From Erythrobacteraceae bacterium (GTDB lineage: Bacteria > Pseudomonadota > Alphaproteobacteria > Sphingomonadales > Sphingomonadaceae), in contig JAHEAX010000003.1 of NCBI GenBank assembly GCA_024642525.1, positions 62,001 through 126,000 on the forward strand: a stretch of DNA of 64,000 nucleotides, given 5' to 3'. The notes under the pieces were generated by a model. That model had not been told where the DNA came from. It saw nothing but the letters and a program-made list of their open reading frames with translations, and searched no databases. Made by a program: the position numbers and the translations under genes. This document shows positions 26,947 through 35,363 of this stretch, piece by piece. The number at the start of each line of letters is the position of its first letter. The first letter of the stretch is position 1.

Positions 26947-27615
26947 CTAGACACCTGCATCCTGCAGGACAGCGGCGCGCAATTCCGGAATTCCCATGCC
27001 TTTTTCCGCACTGGTCACGTGCAGTTCGGGGAAGGCAGCCGGGTGCTTGCGCGCTTCTTCGGCGGTTTTGGCGATCACCTTTTCAAGCTCGCTCGCCTTG
27101 ATCTTGTCTGCCTTGGTCAAAACCACGCGATAACCCACGGCGGCTTCGTCCAGCATGGTCATCATGTCGCGGTCGACATCCTTGATGCCGTGGCGCGAAT
27201 CCACCAGCACCAGGTTCCGGTGCAAAACCTGGCGGCCGCGCAGATAGCTTTTGACCAGCTTCTTCCATTTATCGACCACGGCAGGCGGAGCCTTGGCAAA
27301 CCCGTAACCGGGCATATCGACCAGGCGGAACAGCGTGGGTTCACCCACTTCGAAGAAGTTCAGTTCCTGCGTCCGGCCCGGCGTGACTGATGCGCGGGCA
27401 ATGGACCTGCGGCCCGTCAGCGCATTCAGCAGCGACGATTTGCCCACGTTCGACCGCCCGCAAAAGGCAATTTCGGGCACGGTTGGTTCAGGCAGGAATT
27501 TCAGCTGCGGCGCGGAGAGGAGGAAATCCACCCGCCCCGAAAACAGCTTGGCCGCCCGCTTTGCCTGGAATTCCGCTTCCTTTGCCAGGGCGGCCTGTGT
27601 TTCAGGATCGTTCAC
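26947..27615 (-). CDS. engB: Ribosome biogenesis GTPase EngB (YihA/YsxC)
   Basis: A 222-residue Era/Obg-type GTPase needed for assembly of the large ribosomal subunit. Motifs: G1 GRSNVGKSSLLNALTG, G3 DMPGYGFAKAP, G4 TKADK. The start overlaps the yidC stop as ATGA (27612-27615), so translation is coupled. It ends the leftward rpmH-rnpA-yidD-yidC-engB block, an arrangement typical of alphaproteobacteria. Confidence 0.96.
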   Translation of the reverse strand: MNDPETQAALAKEAEFQAKRAAKLFSGRVDFLLSAPQLKFLPEPTVPEIAFCGRSNVGKSSLLNALTGRRSIARASVTPGRTQELNFFEVGEPTLFRLVDMPGYGFAKAPPAVVDKWKKLVKSYLRGRQVLHRNLVLVDSRHGIKDVDRDMMTMLDEAAVGYRVVLTKADKIKASELEKVIAKTAEEARKHPAAFPELHVTSAEKGMGIPELRAAVLQDAGV

Positions 27616-29405
27616 GTCTTTTTCTTGCCGTCACGCGCGGCCACACGGGCTGCGTCTTCCTTGTCCTTTTCCGCCTGCGCCCGCAGCTGCGGATGCTTGG
27701 AATAGAGATAGGTCTGCTGGGCCAATGTCAGGATGTTAGACGTTACCCAGTAAACCAGCAGACCTGCGGCAAACGGGGCCATCACGAACATCAGCATCCA
27801 CGGCATGATGTTGAAGATCTGCTGCTGCATCGGGTCCATCGCGGTCGGGTTCAGCTTGAACGTCATCCACATGGTGATGCCCAGCAGCACGGCGAGCACG
27901 CCAATGCCAAGGAAGCTGGGCGGGGTGAATGGTAGCAGTCCGAACAGGTTGAGGATCATTGCCGGATCGGGCGCGGACAAATCCTTGATCCACAGGATGA
28001 AGGGCTGGTGCCGCATTTCGATCGACAGGATCAGCACCTTGTAGAGGGCGAAGAACACCGGAATCTGCAACAGCAGCGGCAGACAGCCGGCCAGCGGGTT
28101 GACCCCTTCCGACTTGTACAGCGCCATGATTTCCTGCTGCTGCTTGGGCTTGTCGTCCTTGTAGCGTTCCTGCAGCGCCTTCATCTTGGGCTGGATGGCC
28201 TTCATCGAAGCCATCGACTTGAACTGCTTCTGGGCAATCGGGAACATGGCGCCGCGAATGATGACGGTAAGCAGGATGATCGCGAGGCCGAAATTTCCGA
28301 CCAGGCCGAACAGAGTGCTCAGCAGCCAGAAAATCGGCTTTTCAAACCAGCGGAACCAGCCCCAGTCGATGGCAAAGCCGAACTTGGAAATGCCCGCGTC
28401 CTGATAGGCATCAAGTACATCGCTTTCCTTGGCGCCTGCAAACAGGCGGGTCGACCGGCTGACCATCTTGCCAGCCGGCACGGTGACAGGTTGATAGATG
28501 ACATCGGCACGGAAAATGTCGTTGCCGAGCGAGCGGAAATCCGCTGCCGGATCGGAACCATCCTGCGGGATCAGCGCAGACAGCCAGTAAATATCGGTAA
28601 AGCCGATCCAGCCGGTGCGGCCTTCCGGCGTCACCTTGCCGGTTTCGGCCAGATCATCATAATCGGTGCTGAAATCGACCGAATCGCCGAACGCGCCAAT
28701 CGGGCCTGACTGCACGTTCCACGTATCGGTACTGGCGGTCGCGCTGGTGCGGTTGACGGTGGCGAAAGGCCGCACGATGACGGGGGCTGCGCCGGTGTTG
28801 CTGACTGACTGGTCAGCCGTAATCATATATTGATCGTCGATCGAAAGCTTGATGCGGAACAGCTGGCCCTGGCCATTGTCCCACGACAGGGTGACGGGTG
28901 TTTCATGCGTCAGCGTCGCGGCATCTGCCTGCCACAGCGTTGTGGCATCCGGCACGGCCACGCCTTCACCAACCCAGCCGAACTGCGCAAATTGCTGCGC
29001 GGGCGTGCCCTGCGGCGAGAACAGGCGAACAGGGCCACTGTCCTTTTCCACCGTCTGGCGGTGTGTCTTCAGCGTAATATCGTCGATCCGCGCACCGACC
29101 AGATTGACCGAACCGGCAATCTCAGGTGCATCGACCTTCACCCGCGTTGGCGCGGCCAATGCAGAGACCAGGTCTTTCTTTTCTTCTGCAATCGCGACCG
29201 GATCGGTCAGGCCGCCTTCACGGGTGCGCACGGGCTTCGCATCAGAACCGGGCACAGGCGCAGCTTCATCGCCCGGAATGGCCGGACCTTCCACCTGCGC
29301 CGCGATTTCGGGCTGCGGGTAAAACCAGCGTGTGCCGGCATCCCAGCCGAGGAGGAGCAGGCCGCACAATATAACGGCGAGCAAAAGATTGCGCTGATTA
29401 TCCAA
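27612..29405 (-). CDS. yidC: Membrane protein insertase YidC
   Basis: A 597-residue protein. An N-terminal membrane segment is followed by an Ala/Pro-rich linker, a large periplasmic beta-domain (to about residue 360) and the five-helix insertase core with GNFGLAIILLTVIIRGAMFPI and the C-terminal basic tail. Its signature region QKQFKSMASMKAIQPKMKALQERYKDD is present. YidC inserts and folds inner-membrane proteins with or without SecYEG. It overlaps engB by 4 nt and follows yidD by 45 bp. Confidence 0.97.
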   Translation of the reverse strand: MDNQRNLLLAVILCGLLLLGWDAGTRWFYPQPEIAAQVEGPAIPGDEAAPVPGSDAKPVRTREGGLTDPVAIAEEKKDLVSALAAPTRVKVDAPEIAGSVNLVGARIDDITLKTHRQTVEKDSGPVRLFSPQGTPAQQFAQFGWVGEGVAVPDATTLWQADAATLTHETPVTLSWDNGQGQLFRIKLSIDDQYMITADQSVSNTGAAPVIVRPFATVNRTSATASTDTWNVQSGPIGAFGDSVDFSTDYDDLAETGKVTPEGRTGWIGFTDIYWLSALIPQDGSDPAADFRSLGNDIFRADVIYQPVTVPAGKMVSRSTRLFAGAKESDVLDAYQDAGISKFGFAIDWGWFRWFEKPIFWLLSTLFGLVGNFGLAIILLTVIIRGAMFPIAQKQFKSMASMKAIQPKMKALQERYKDDKPKQQQEIMALYKSEGVNPLAGCLPLLLQIPVFFALYKVLILSIEMRHQPFILWIKDLSAPDPAMILNLFGLLPFTPPSFLGIGVLAVLLGITMWMTFKLNPTAMDPMQQQIFNIMPWMLMFVMAPFAAGLLVYWVTSNILTLAQQTYLYSKHPQLRAQAEKDKEDAARVAARDGKKKT

Positions 29406-29450
29406 GGTCGGATCCCGTAAGTCTAAATGGTTTATACATATCAGGGCTGA

Positions 29451-29660
29451 TCAGGGCACAGGGTCATGCCCGTGCCCACCCCATGGTTGGCAGCGCAATA
29501 TACGCTTAGTCGCCAACCATCCACCCTTGATCGCGCCATACTTTTTCAGTGCCTGGATGGCATATTCGGAACAGGATGGCGCATAACGGCACGACGGCGG
29601 CAGAATACGCGATGGGCCAAGTTGCCAGGCGCGGGCGACAAGGATGAGTATCTGCTTCAT
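29451..29660 (-). CDS. yidD: Membrane protein insertion efficiency factor YidD
   Basis: A 69-residue protein with the conserved core PPSCRYAPSCSEYAIQALKKYG and the C-terminal RCQPWGGHGHDPVP. YidD sits at the inner membrane and assists YidC-dependent insertion. Its start overlaps the rnpA stop as ATGA (29657-29660), the classic arrangement of these two genes. Confidence 0.95.
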   Translation of the reverse strand: MKQILILVARAWQLGPSRILPPSCRYAPSCSEYAIQALKKYGAIKGGWLATKRILRCQPWGGHGHDPVP

Positions 29661-30061
29661 TTGCGCTGGCCCTGCCCCTTTGGCTTCCGGCCCCGTCCTG
29701 TCCTGCTGCGGGGCGGATCGCCCTGGCCCGATGTGGCTTTTTCCAGCGCCCTTTCAAGCTCTTGCCTCAAATCGCCGAAATCGCGTTCCACCCCGCCTTC
29801 GCGGCCGATCAGTATATGGTCATGATCCGGCAGGCCCTGTTCGGGCAAGGCATCGCGCAGCAATTCGCGAAACCGGCGCTTCATCCGGTTACGGACGACT
29901 GCATTGCCGATCTTCTTTGTTACGGTGATACCGTAGCGCTTGCCTTTGCCTTCGTTGGGATGTGCCAGCAGCACAAAGCCGCGCCGCGCCACCCTGAGAC
30001 CGCGATTCGCAGCGAGGAAATCCGCCCGACGGGTCAGTATGATCGGTTTGTCCGGCGACAT
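29657..30061 (-). CDS. rnpA: Ribonuclease P protein component
   Basis: About 134 residues, very basic. It contains the RNase P protein signature GNAVVRNRMKRRFRELLRDALP and an Arg/Gly/Lys-rich tail. It binds the RNase P RNA that matures the 5' end of tRNAs. The ATG at 30061 (MSPDKPIILTRRADFLAAN) is chosen; the frame is open for 42 more codons upstream but that part has no family similarity. rpmH lies 160 bp upstream with a hairpin between them. Confidence 0.94.
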   Translation of the reverse strand: MSPDKPIILTRRADFLAANRGLRVARRGFVLLAHPNEGKGKRYGITVTKKIGNAVVRNRMKRRFRELLRDALPEQGLPDHDHILIGREGGVERDFGDLRQELERALEKATSGQGDPPRSRTGRGRKPKGQGQRK

Positions 30062-30185
30062 GGCCTGTAATCCATAGAGGAAAGTGGGCGCGCCGGAAAC
30101 GCAAACCGGCCCGCGCCCCATGCCAACACCCGGATGATCACGAGGATCGGGCAGTTGGGAGGGGGAGCGGGCCGGCAATGCGCGC

Positions 30186-30207
30186 AAGGGCTGGAAAATC
30201 AGCCCTT
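30186..30207 (-). repeat. Hairpin between rpmH and rnpA
   Basis: A perfect 8-bp stem (AAGGGCTG at 30186-30193, CAGCCCTT at 30200-30207) with a 6-nt loop lies 14 bp after the rpmH stop. It has no T-run on the transcribed (minus) strand. It may act as an RNA processing or stability element that sets the high rpmH to rnpA ratio. Confidence 0.55.
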
Positions 30208-30220
30208 CAGCAACGCAAAA

Positions 30221-30355
30221 TCAGGCGCTGAGCTTCTTGCGGCCACGTGCACGACGAGCACGCAGGATCTTGCGACCACCGACAGTTGCCTTGCGGGCGA
30301 AGAAACCGTGGCGACGGGCGCGCACGAGATTGCTGGGCTGAAAAGTCCGCTTCAT
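30221..30355 (-). CDS. rpmH: 50S ribosomal protein L34
   Basis: A 44-residue protein, starting [20 protein letters not shown] and ending [11 protein letters not shown], the standard L34 sequence, identified by translating the minus strand. It heads the leftward rpmH-rnpA-yidD-yidC-engB block. A terminator just upstream isolates it from the preceding gene, so it must have its own promoter in the 65-bp gap; TTGACG at 30402-30407 (minus strand) overlaps that terminator, but no convincing -10 follows. Confidence 0.97.
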   Translation of the reverse strand: MKRTFQPSNLVRARRHGFFARKATVGGRKILRARRARGRKKLSA

Positions 30356-30370
30356 GATAACCTCAAGTAC

Positions 30371-30402
30371 AAATAAAAAGGGCCGCCCTCTAACGGGAGG
30401 CC
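30371..30402 (-). terminator. Terminator upstream of rpmH
   Basis: Read on the minus strand, GGCCTCCC (30402-30395) pairs with GGGCGGCC (30388-30381) with one mismatch and a 6-nt loop, then CTTTTTATTT. It ends the leftward transcript of the periplasmic ClpP-fold protein gene. Confidence 0.8.
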
Positions 30403-30420
30403 GTCAATTGAACGGCGCGC

Positions 30421-31215
30421 TTAGGGCGTGGCAGAGCCCAAGTCAAGATAAGCAATCACTGCTCCGTCATCCGCATTTGCCTGCTGGATGGCAGTGCCGT
30501 CACCATCCGCGCTGCCGGTCCAGCGCCGCATATCCTGCGCATCGAGCCACAAGGCAGCATTGTTCGTGACAGAATTGGTCATATCATAAAACGCGCGCGC
30601 CTGCGCCATTTCCATGCCCATTTCGGTATAAAAATCGAGATAGGTCCGGTTTTCCGGCGAATCGGGTGCGAACTGGTGCGGCTGCCGCCCGCTGTCATCC
30701 AGCCAGGCATGAACGGCAAATTCCGCGCCATCGTCGATCTGGCGGCGTGCGCCTGCCAGAAACAATTCGACAGCGCCTGACCGGACCGACCCACCCGCCG
30801 GCACATGAGTGGCAATGCCTGCTGCGCGAATCATCCGGCCAAGCCGCATATTGGCCCGGTCATCATCAGTGCCGGGGCATTCCAGCATGTCGATCGTGGC
30901 AATTGCGGGATAATCGCGCAGCATGGCCGCAAACTGGCTGGGCGTGGCAGCATTGGTTGCACCCACCAGCTGCGCTGTTCTTTCATCCATTACGCGGAAC
31001 GGGCCATAGGCTGCAATCGCTTGCGCGGCACGAGCAGCGTGGGCGGCAGGCCCGTTAATCAGCCGTTCCGCGCCTTCATCCACCCGCACCCACTGTCCGG
31101 CGGCATCGTCCCATTCCTCGACATAGGTTTCGGTCGAGATGACCTGCGCCTGCATGGCAACAGGCGCGCCAAACAGCGTCACCAGCGCGATTAGAAAGGC
31201 AATGGCACTTCGCAT
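30421..31215 (-). CDS. Secreted ClpP-fold (COG3904-like) protein
   Basis: About 264 residues with a Sec signal peptide (MRSAIAFLIALVTLFGAPVAMQAQ). The middle part resembles periplasmic ClpP/crotonase-fold proteins of the COG3904 type: MLECPGTDDDRANMRLGRMIRAAG, then AGGSVRSGAVELFLAGARR, where the Ser of RSGA sits at the position of the SAC nucleophile, then EFAVHAW with a possible catalytic His. The usual cysteine-rich SAC motif is changed to SGA, so activity is uncertain. The alignment is made by eye from memory of the family. It diverges from comM with 149 bp between starts. An alternative ATG is at 31233. Confidence 0.55.
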   Translation of the reverse strand: MRSAIAFLIALVTLFGAPVAMQAQVISTETYVEEWDDAAGQWVRVDEGAERLINGPAAHAARAAQAIAAYGPFRVMDERTAQLVGATNAATPSQFAAMLRDYPAIATIDMLECPGTDDDRANMRLGRMIRAAGIATHVPAGGSVRSGAVELFLAGARRQIDDGAEFAVHAWLDDSGRQPHQFAPDSPENRTYLDFYTEMGMEMAQARAFYDMTNSVTNNAALWLDAQDMRRWTGSADGDGTAIQQANADDGAVIAYLDLGSATP

Positions 31216-31364
31216 TGCGCCAGCGTGGCGCATGCGGGGTTTCCGCTTTGCTAGCCTGAATGGTTGCTATTTGGTTGATGCAGCAATTTCAGAGGTTTGC
31301 GGCTCGACTTCGTCCGCTTTTACCGACACAAGCGTGAAAAATCATCGATACACAGGGGGTTATA

Positions 31365-32873
31365 TTGGTCGCACTGGTCCGCACGGTGGCCTATCTCGGG
31401 CTGGAAGCGCGCAGCGTGGAGGTGCAGTGCCAGATTGCCCCCGGCCTGCCGCGTTTCAACATCGTCGGGCTGGCGGACAAGGCCGTGGGCGAAAGCAGGG
31501 AAAGAGTGCAATCGGCCCTTGCGGCCATGGGCCTCTCGCTACCGCCCAAACGCATCACCATCAATCTTTCGCCGGCAGATCTGCCCAAGGAAGGGTCACA
31601 TTACGACCTGCCCATTGCGCTGGCGCTGCTGGCGGCAATGGGCGTGACTGATGCTGAACAATTATCGGACTGGGTCGCCGTGGGCGAACTGGCGCTGGAT
31701 GGCCGCATCGTGCCTTCGCCCGGTGTGCTGCTCGCCGCTATCCATGCAAGCGAGGCGGAAGCGGGCCTGATCTGTCCCGCATCACAAGGAGCAGAAGCGC
31801 GCTGGGCAGCGGGAATTTCCATTTGCGCCGCGCCCGATCTTGTCAGCCTGCTCAATCACCTGAAAGGGACGCAAACGCTGCCGCCCCCGCAGCAAGGCGA
31901 AGTAGAAGCAGCGCCGCCCGGCCCGGACCTGAAACAGGTCAAGGGGCAGGAAGTGGCCAAGCGCGCGCTCGAAATTGCCGCGGCAGGCGGACATAATCTG
32001 CTGATGTCCGGCCCGCCAGGTGCAGGCAAAAGCCTGCTGGCAAGCTGCCTGCCCGGCATTCTTCCCGATCTTACACCGGCAGAGGCGCTCGAAGTTTCCA
32101 TGGTGCAGTCTGTTGCAGGCTTGCTCGAAGGCGGGCGGATCAGCCGCGCACGGCCGTTTCGCGCGCCGCATCATTCGGCCAGCATGGCGGCGCTGACGGG
32201 CGGCGGGCACAAGGTGAAACCGGGCGAAGTCAGCCTGGCACATCTGGGAGTGCTGTTTCTGGACGAACTGCCGGAATTCCAGCGCGCCGTTCTCGATTCG
32301 CTTCGTCAACCGCTGGAAACCGGCAAGGTGGATGTGGCGCGGGCCAATGCCCATGTGACATTTCCTGCAAGGGTGCAGTTGATCGCCGCGATGAACCCGT
32401 GCCGCTGCGGCCACCTTGGCGACCCGGCGCTGGCATGCAGCCGAGCGCCGCGCTGTGCCGCCGACTACCAGGGCAAGGTATCAGGCCCGATGCTGGACAG
32501 GATCGACCTGCATGTAGAAGTCGATCCTGTCAGCGCGGCGGACCTTGCCCTGCCGCCTGCGGCCGAAGGAACAACAGAGGTCGCAGCCCGTGTCGCAGCT
32601 GCGCGCGCCATCCAGAACAGCCGCGCGTCTGAAACAGGCGCACGCACCAATGCCGAACTCGCTGGCGAACACCTCGACAACCATGCAGCGCCGGATGATG
32701 CGGGCCGCAAACTGTTGCTTCAGGCCGCAGAAGCCATGCGCCTTTCCGCGCGCGGTTACACCCGGATGCTGAGGGTGGCCCGCACCATTGCCGACCTTGC
32801 ATCTGTGCAGCAGGTTGGACGTATCCATATCGCAGAAGCTTTGTCATATCGACGCCAAGCCCCGCGCGCCTGA
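31365..32873 (+). CDS. comM: YifB/ComM family Mg-chelatase-like AAA ATPase
   Basis: A 502-residue protein with the N-terminal ribosomal S5-like domain (GLPRFNIVGLADKAVGESRERVQSAL), the Walker A GPPGAGKSLLASCLPGIL, a Walker B LFLDELPEF and the C-terminal Mg-chelatase domain with RGYTRMLRVARTIADL. In naturally competent bacteria ComM is a hexameric branch-migration helicase used in transformation. The start is TTG at 31365, supported by CAGGGGG seven bases upstream; the first in-frame ATG lies well inside the domain. Convergent with the GNAT gene. Confidence 0.92.
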   Translation: MVALVRTVAYLGLEARSVEVQCQIAPGLPRFNIVGLADKAVGESRERVQSALAAMGLSLPPKRITINLSPADLPKEGSHYDLPIALALLAAMGVTDAEQLSDWVAVGELALDGRIVPSPGVLLAAIHASEAEAGLICPASQGAEARWAAGISICAAPDLVSLLNHLKGTQTLPPPQQGEVEAAPPGPDLKQVKGQEVAKRALEIAAAGGHNLLMSGPPGAGKSLLASCLPGILPDLTPAEALEVSMVQSVAGLLEGGRISRARPFRAPHHSASMAALTGGGHKVKPGEVSLAHLGVLFLDELPEFQRAVLDSLRQPLETGKVDVARANAHVTFPARVQLIAAMNPCRCGHLGDPALACSRAPRCAADYQGKVSGPMLDRIDLHVEVDPVSAADLALPPAAEGTTEVAARVAAARAIQNSRASETGARTNAELAGEHLDNHAAPDDAGRKLLLQAAEAMRLSARGYTRMLRVARTIADLASVQQVGRIHIAEALSYRRQAPRA

Positions 32874-32895
32874 CGGTGCAAAGCCGCGCCGGATA

Positions 32896-33411
32896 TCAGC
32901 GCGAGGCGGGCCGATCGCGCCGATAAAGGTTGGAATCCGGTTCACCGCCATGACATTCCTCGACAAGGCGAAAACCCTGTCCCAGCAGCAGCCGGATGGA
33001 AAATTCATTGGCAGGATCGATGGTGGCGAACACCGGGTCAATGCCGCGCATGTCTGCAAATTCCAGCAACGCAGCTGCGATTTCCTTGCCATAACCCATC
33101 CGCCAATAGGCAGCGGCAAGCCCGTAAATAATCTGTTCGGGCCCATCTTCGGGGCGCGCATAACCAGCCCAGCCAATCAGATTCCCGCTTTCCCGCTCGA
33201 TCACGGCACCTGTGCCATAACCATGACGCTGCAAGTTCTCGCCCGACCGTAGTACCCACAGCGAAGCGCTTTCAAGGGACAGCGGCCCGCCGTCATCAAC
33301 AAAACGGGCCACCTTGGGGTCATCGAACAGGGCAACCAGATCGCCCACGTCTTCATCCATGAACGGGCGGATAAAAAGGCGCGCGGTTTCCAGCGCGGAA
33401 TTATGGATCAC
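32896..33411 (-). CDS. GNAT-family N-acetyltransferase
   Basis: A 171-residue protein that begins LETARLFIRPFMDEDVGDL and carries the acetyl-CoA site as YGLAAAYWRMGYGKEIAAALLEFA and a C-terminal NEFSIRLLLGQGFRLV. This is the RimJ/RimL-type subgroup (acetyltransferase_3). The substrate is unknown. It lies 57 bp after the HxlR regulator on the same strand and could share its transcript. Confidence 0.88.
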   Translation of the reverse strand: MIHNSALETARLFIRPFMDEDVGDLVALFDDPKVARFVDDGGPLSLESASLWVLRSGENLQRHGYGTGAVIERESGNLIGWAGYARPEDGPEQIIYGLAAAYWRMGYGKEIAAALLEFADMRGIDPVFATIDPANEFSIRLLLGQGFRLVEECHGGEPDSNLYRRDRPASR

Positions 33412-33467
33412 GATAGCGCTCCGGTGCTTATCCGGCAGAGCAGGCCCGCTTTACAGGCCAGTTGCCG

Positions 33468-34040
33468 TCAGCCGTTGGCAACGCGTGGCGGCTGCTTGTA
33501 TTCCCGTTCCGCCAGCTTGCGGGCAAAGCTGCCTGGCGCGCAGTCATCTTCTGATTCTTCCGCTTTCGTCCCATCAGCCCGAATGCCGAGGTTTTCCCGC
33601 GCCTGCAGGTTCAGGTCCAAATAGGTGAGGATGCGGCCATCATGCGCAAGGATGGATACAGGGCCGATGGGTAAGCGGTCCCGTTCATCGACCAGAACCG
33701 GGTTTTCGATAATTTCCGCACCGTATTTCTGGCCCCACTGGCGCAACGCCAGCATGGCCGGCAGCAGGTCCAGCCCCTTTTCCGTCAGCCGGTATTCGAT
33801 TCGGCGCCGGTCATCGGGGCAAGGCTCGCGGCTGAGGATGCCGTGATCGACCAATTTAGCCAGTCTGCTGGACAGTATATTGCGCGCTATTCCCAGCTCG
33901 TTCAGGAATTCTTCGAAATGATGCAGCCCGTTAAACGATGCGCGCAGGATCATGAACGACCAACGCTCCCCCATCGTTTCCAGCGCTTCGGGCAGCCCGC
34001 AGACTGTCAGCTCTTTAAGCGGTTCGCGTAATTCACCCAT
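33468..34040 (-). CDS. HxlR-family transcriptional regulator
   Basis: A 190-residue protein. The winged-helix domain covers about residues 10-105, with LETMGERWSFMILRASFNGLHHFEEF and the recognition region NILSSRLAKLVDHGILSREP followed by the wing RRIEYRLTEKG. An extra C-terminal part of about 80 residues goes beyond a minimal HxlR. It is transcribed away from the CC_3452-like gene across a 177-bp AT-rich gap with inverted repeats, so autoregulation and control of its neighbour are likely. No effector site can be read. Confidence 0.9.
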   Translation of the reverse strand: MGELREPLKELTVCGLPEALETMGERWSFMILRASFNGLHHFEEFLNELGIARNILSSRLAKLVDHGILSREPCPDDRRRIEYRLTEKGLDLLPAMLALRQWGQKYGAEIIENPVLVDERDRLPIGPVSILAHDGRILTYLDLNLQARENLGIRADGTKAEESEDDCAPGSFARKLAEREYKQPPRVANG

Positions 34041-34089
34041 TAGAATCTCTCTCCGCCGTAGCGTCTAGCGCGGATTGGCACTGTCACAA

Positions 34090-34119
34090 AACTTAAACTA
34101 AGTTTTTAGTTGCAACTTA
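34090..34119. promoter_or_regulatory. Candidate HxlR operator in the divergent region
   Basis: AACTTA AAC TAAGTT (34090-34104) is a 6-bp inverted repeat. Just beyond it lies the palindrome AGTTGCAACT (34108-34117), and a second AACTTA follows at 34114-34119. This AT-rich block stands out from the surrounding GC-rich DNA and starts 50 bp upstream of the hxlR-type start codon. Spaced half-sites of this kind suit a dimeric winged-helix regulator. Confidence 0.5.
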
Positions 34120-34217
34120 AAATCTATTGCACTAGGTAGTGATTCGCAACTGGTTGTCAATTGAAACTGATCGTGACTGCCAGCGAAGAGATGAAAATCA
34201 AATCAAGGACAACCATC

Positions 34218-34562
34218 ATGACCGCTTCCCCCCTCCGCATCCGCAATTTCAGCGCCATCGGCCTTGCCCTGGCATGGACCAGCCTGACGTTCGGCGCAGC
34301 CATTGCCCCGACCCCTGCCGAATCACGCGCCAACGGCCCCTTCTACACCGTCGAACTGGCCACCCCCGCCACCGAAGCGCGCACCATCATCAGCGGCCAG
34401 GTCTGGCAGTGCGACGGCAATGTCTGCCTGTCCGGCAAGGGCACATCGCGCCCAATCATCATTTGCAAGCGGGTCGCGCGCGAACTGGGTGAAGTGACCA
34501 AATTTGCTGCCGATGGCGAAGAAATGGCCGCAGAAGATATCGCGAGCTGCAACGGCAACTGA
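34218..34562 (+). CDS. CC_3452-family secreted protein
   Basis: A 114-residue protein with a signal peptide (cleavage likely after the AIAPTPAESRA region) and two conserved cysteine-bearing segments, GQVWQCDGNVCLSGKGTSRPIIICKR and a C-terminal DIASCNGN. This matches, from memory, the CC_3452 family of small periplasmic proteins found in Caulobacter and Sphingomonadales. Their function is unknown. AAGGA before the ATG decides the start. It is divergent from the HxlR regulator and followed by a strong terminator. Confidence 0.8.
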   Translation: MTASPLRIRNFSAIGLALAWTSLTFGAAIAPTPAESRANGPFYTVELATPATEARTIISGQVWQCDGNVCLSGKGTSRPIIICKRVARELGEVTKFAADGEEMAAEDIASCNGN

Positions 34563-34608
34563 CACGCTTAACAGTTCCCCCCGTCCTCTCCAGATAGGGT
34601 GGCACTTT

Positions 34609-34645
34609 CGGGCTCCCGGGTATCAACCTCGGGGGCCCGTTTTTT
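34609..34645 (+). terminator. Rho-independent terminator after the CC_3452-like gene
   Basis: Stem CGGGCTCCCG (34609-34618) pairs with CGGGGGCCCG (34630-34639), one G-T pair, loop GGTATCAACCT, followed by six T. The T-run overlaps the stop codon of the convergent HAD hydrolase. Confidence 0.92.
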
Positions 34646-35291
34646 ATGCAATCAGACCGCGCGCCTTGAGGTCGGCTTCCAGCCTGTCCGCATCTGTAAA
34701 GTGATGCACCTGCCATCCCTCGCTGCGAGCAGCCGTGATGTTGGCAAGATTATCGTCGATGAACAGCATATTGGCCGCATCATGGCCGAACCTGTCTTCC
34801 GCGAGGCGGAAAATGGCCGGGTCAGGCTTTGCCAGTTTTTCCTGCCCTGACACGAGGATATCGCGAAAATGATCCAGCACCGGCTCTGTCGGGCGGAACA
34901 TATCCCAGAATTCAGCACCGAAATTGGTGATCGCAAACAGGGCATGGCCTGCATCCGCCAAAGCTTCGATGAGGCCCGCTGTTCCCGCCACAGGGCCGGG
35001 AATCGTTTCCAGAAACCTGTCTGCATAGGCATCAATCAGCGGCGCATAGTCAGGAAACTGCGCCTTTCGTTCAGGAACCATATCCGCCAGCGCACGGCCC
35101 GCATCATGCTGGAAGTGCCATTCTTCGGTCACGACATTCGCAAGAAACCAGTCAAGCTCGGCAGGATCGGCAATCAGCTTTGTAAACAGGCAGCGTATGT
35201 CCCACTGCACGATCACGCGGCCCACATCGAAAACCACGGCCAATGGCGATTCGCGGGTTTCGTCCTGAAATGCGCTGGAAAAATTACTCAT
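34644..35291 (-). CDS. HAD-superfamily (subfamily IA, DxGxV type) hydrolase
   Basis: A 215-residue protein. Motif I is VVFDVGRVIVQWD, the D-x-G-x-V variant found in YihX-like sugar phosphatases, motif II is AITNFG, motif III is the lysine of EKLAKPDPAIF, and motif IV is LFIDDNLANI. A helical cap lies between I and II. Likely a small-molecule phosphatase with an unknown substrate. It follows rpmJ at 206 bp with a very strong hairpin in the gap. Confidence 0.88.
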   Translation of the reverse strand: MSNFSSAFQDETRESPLAVVFDVGRVIVQWDIRCLFTKLIADPAELDWFLANVVTEEWHFQHDAGRALADMVPERKAQFPDYAPLIDAYADRFLETIPGPVAGTAGLIEALADAGHALFAITNFGAEFWDMFRPTEPVLDHFRDILVSGQEKLAKPDPAIFRLAEDRFGHDAANMLFIDDNLANITAARSEGWQVHHFTDADRLEADLKARGLIA

Positions 35292-35363
35292 GCCGGTTGC
35301 ACCATGTTGCCTTCAAAGGTCCTTCCGGCAGGCAACAATCGAATCGCCATGCCGGAAGCGCCG

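Noticed and set aside
30062-30187. 42-codon N-terminal extension of rnpA
   Set aside because: The added residues are proline- and glycine-rich without RnpA homology, and the extension would run into the hairpin after rpmH. The ATG at 30061 gives the normal size.
34659-35250. HAD hydrolase as a damaged gene because motif I lacks the second aspartate
   Set aside because: The D-x-G-x-V form is a known variant in YihX-type HAD enzymes, and the other motifs are intact.
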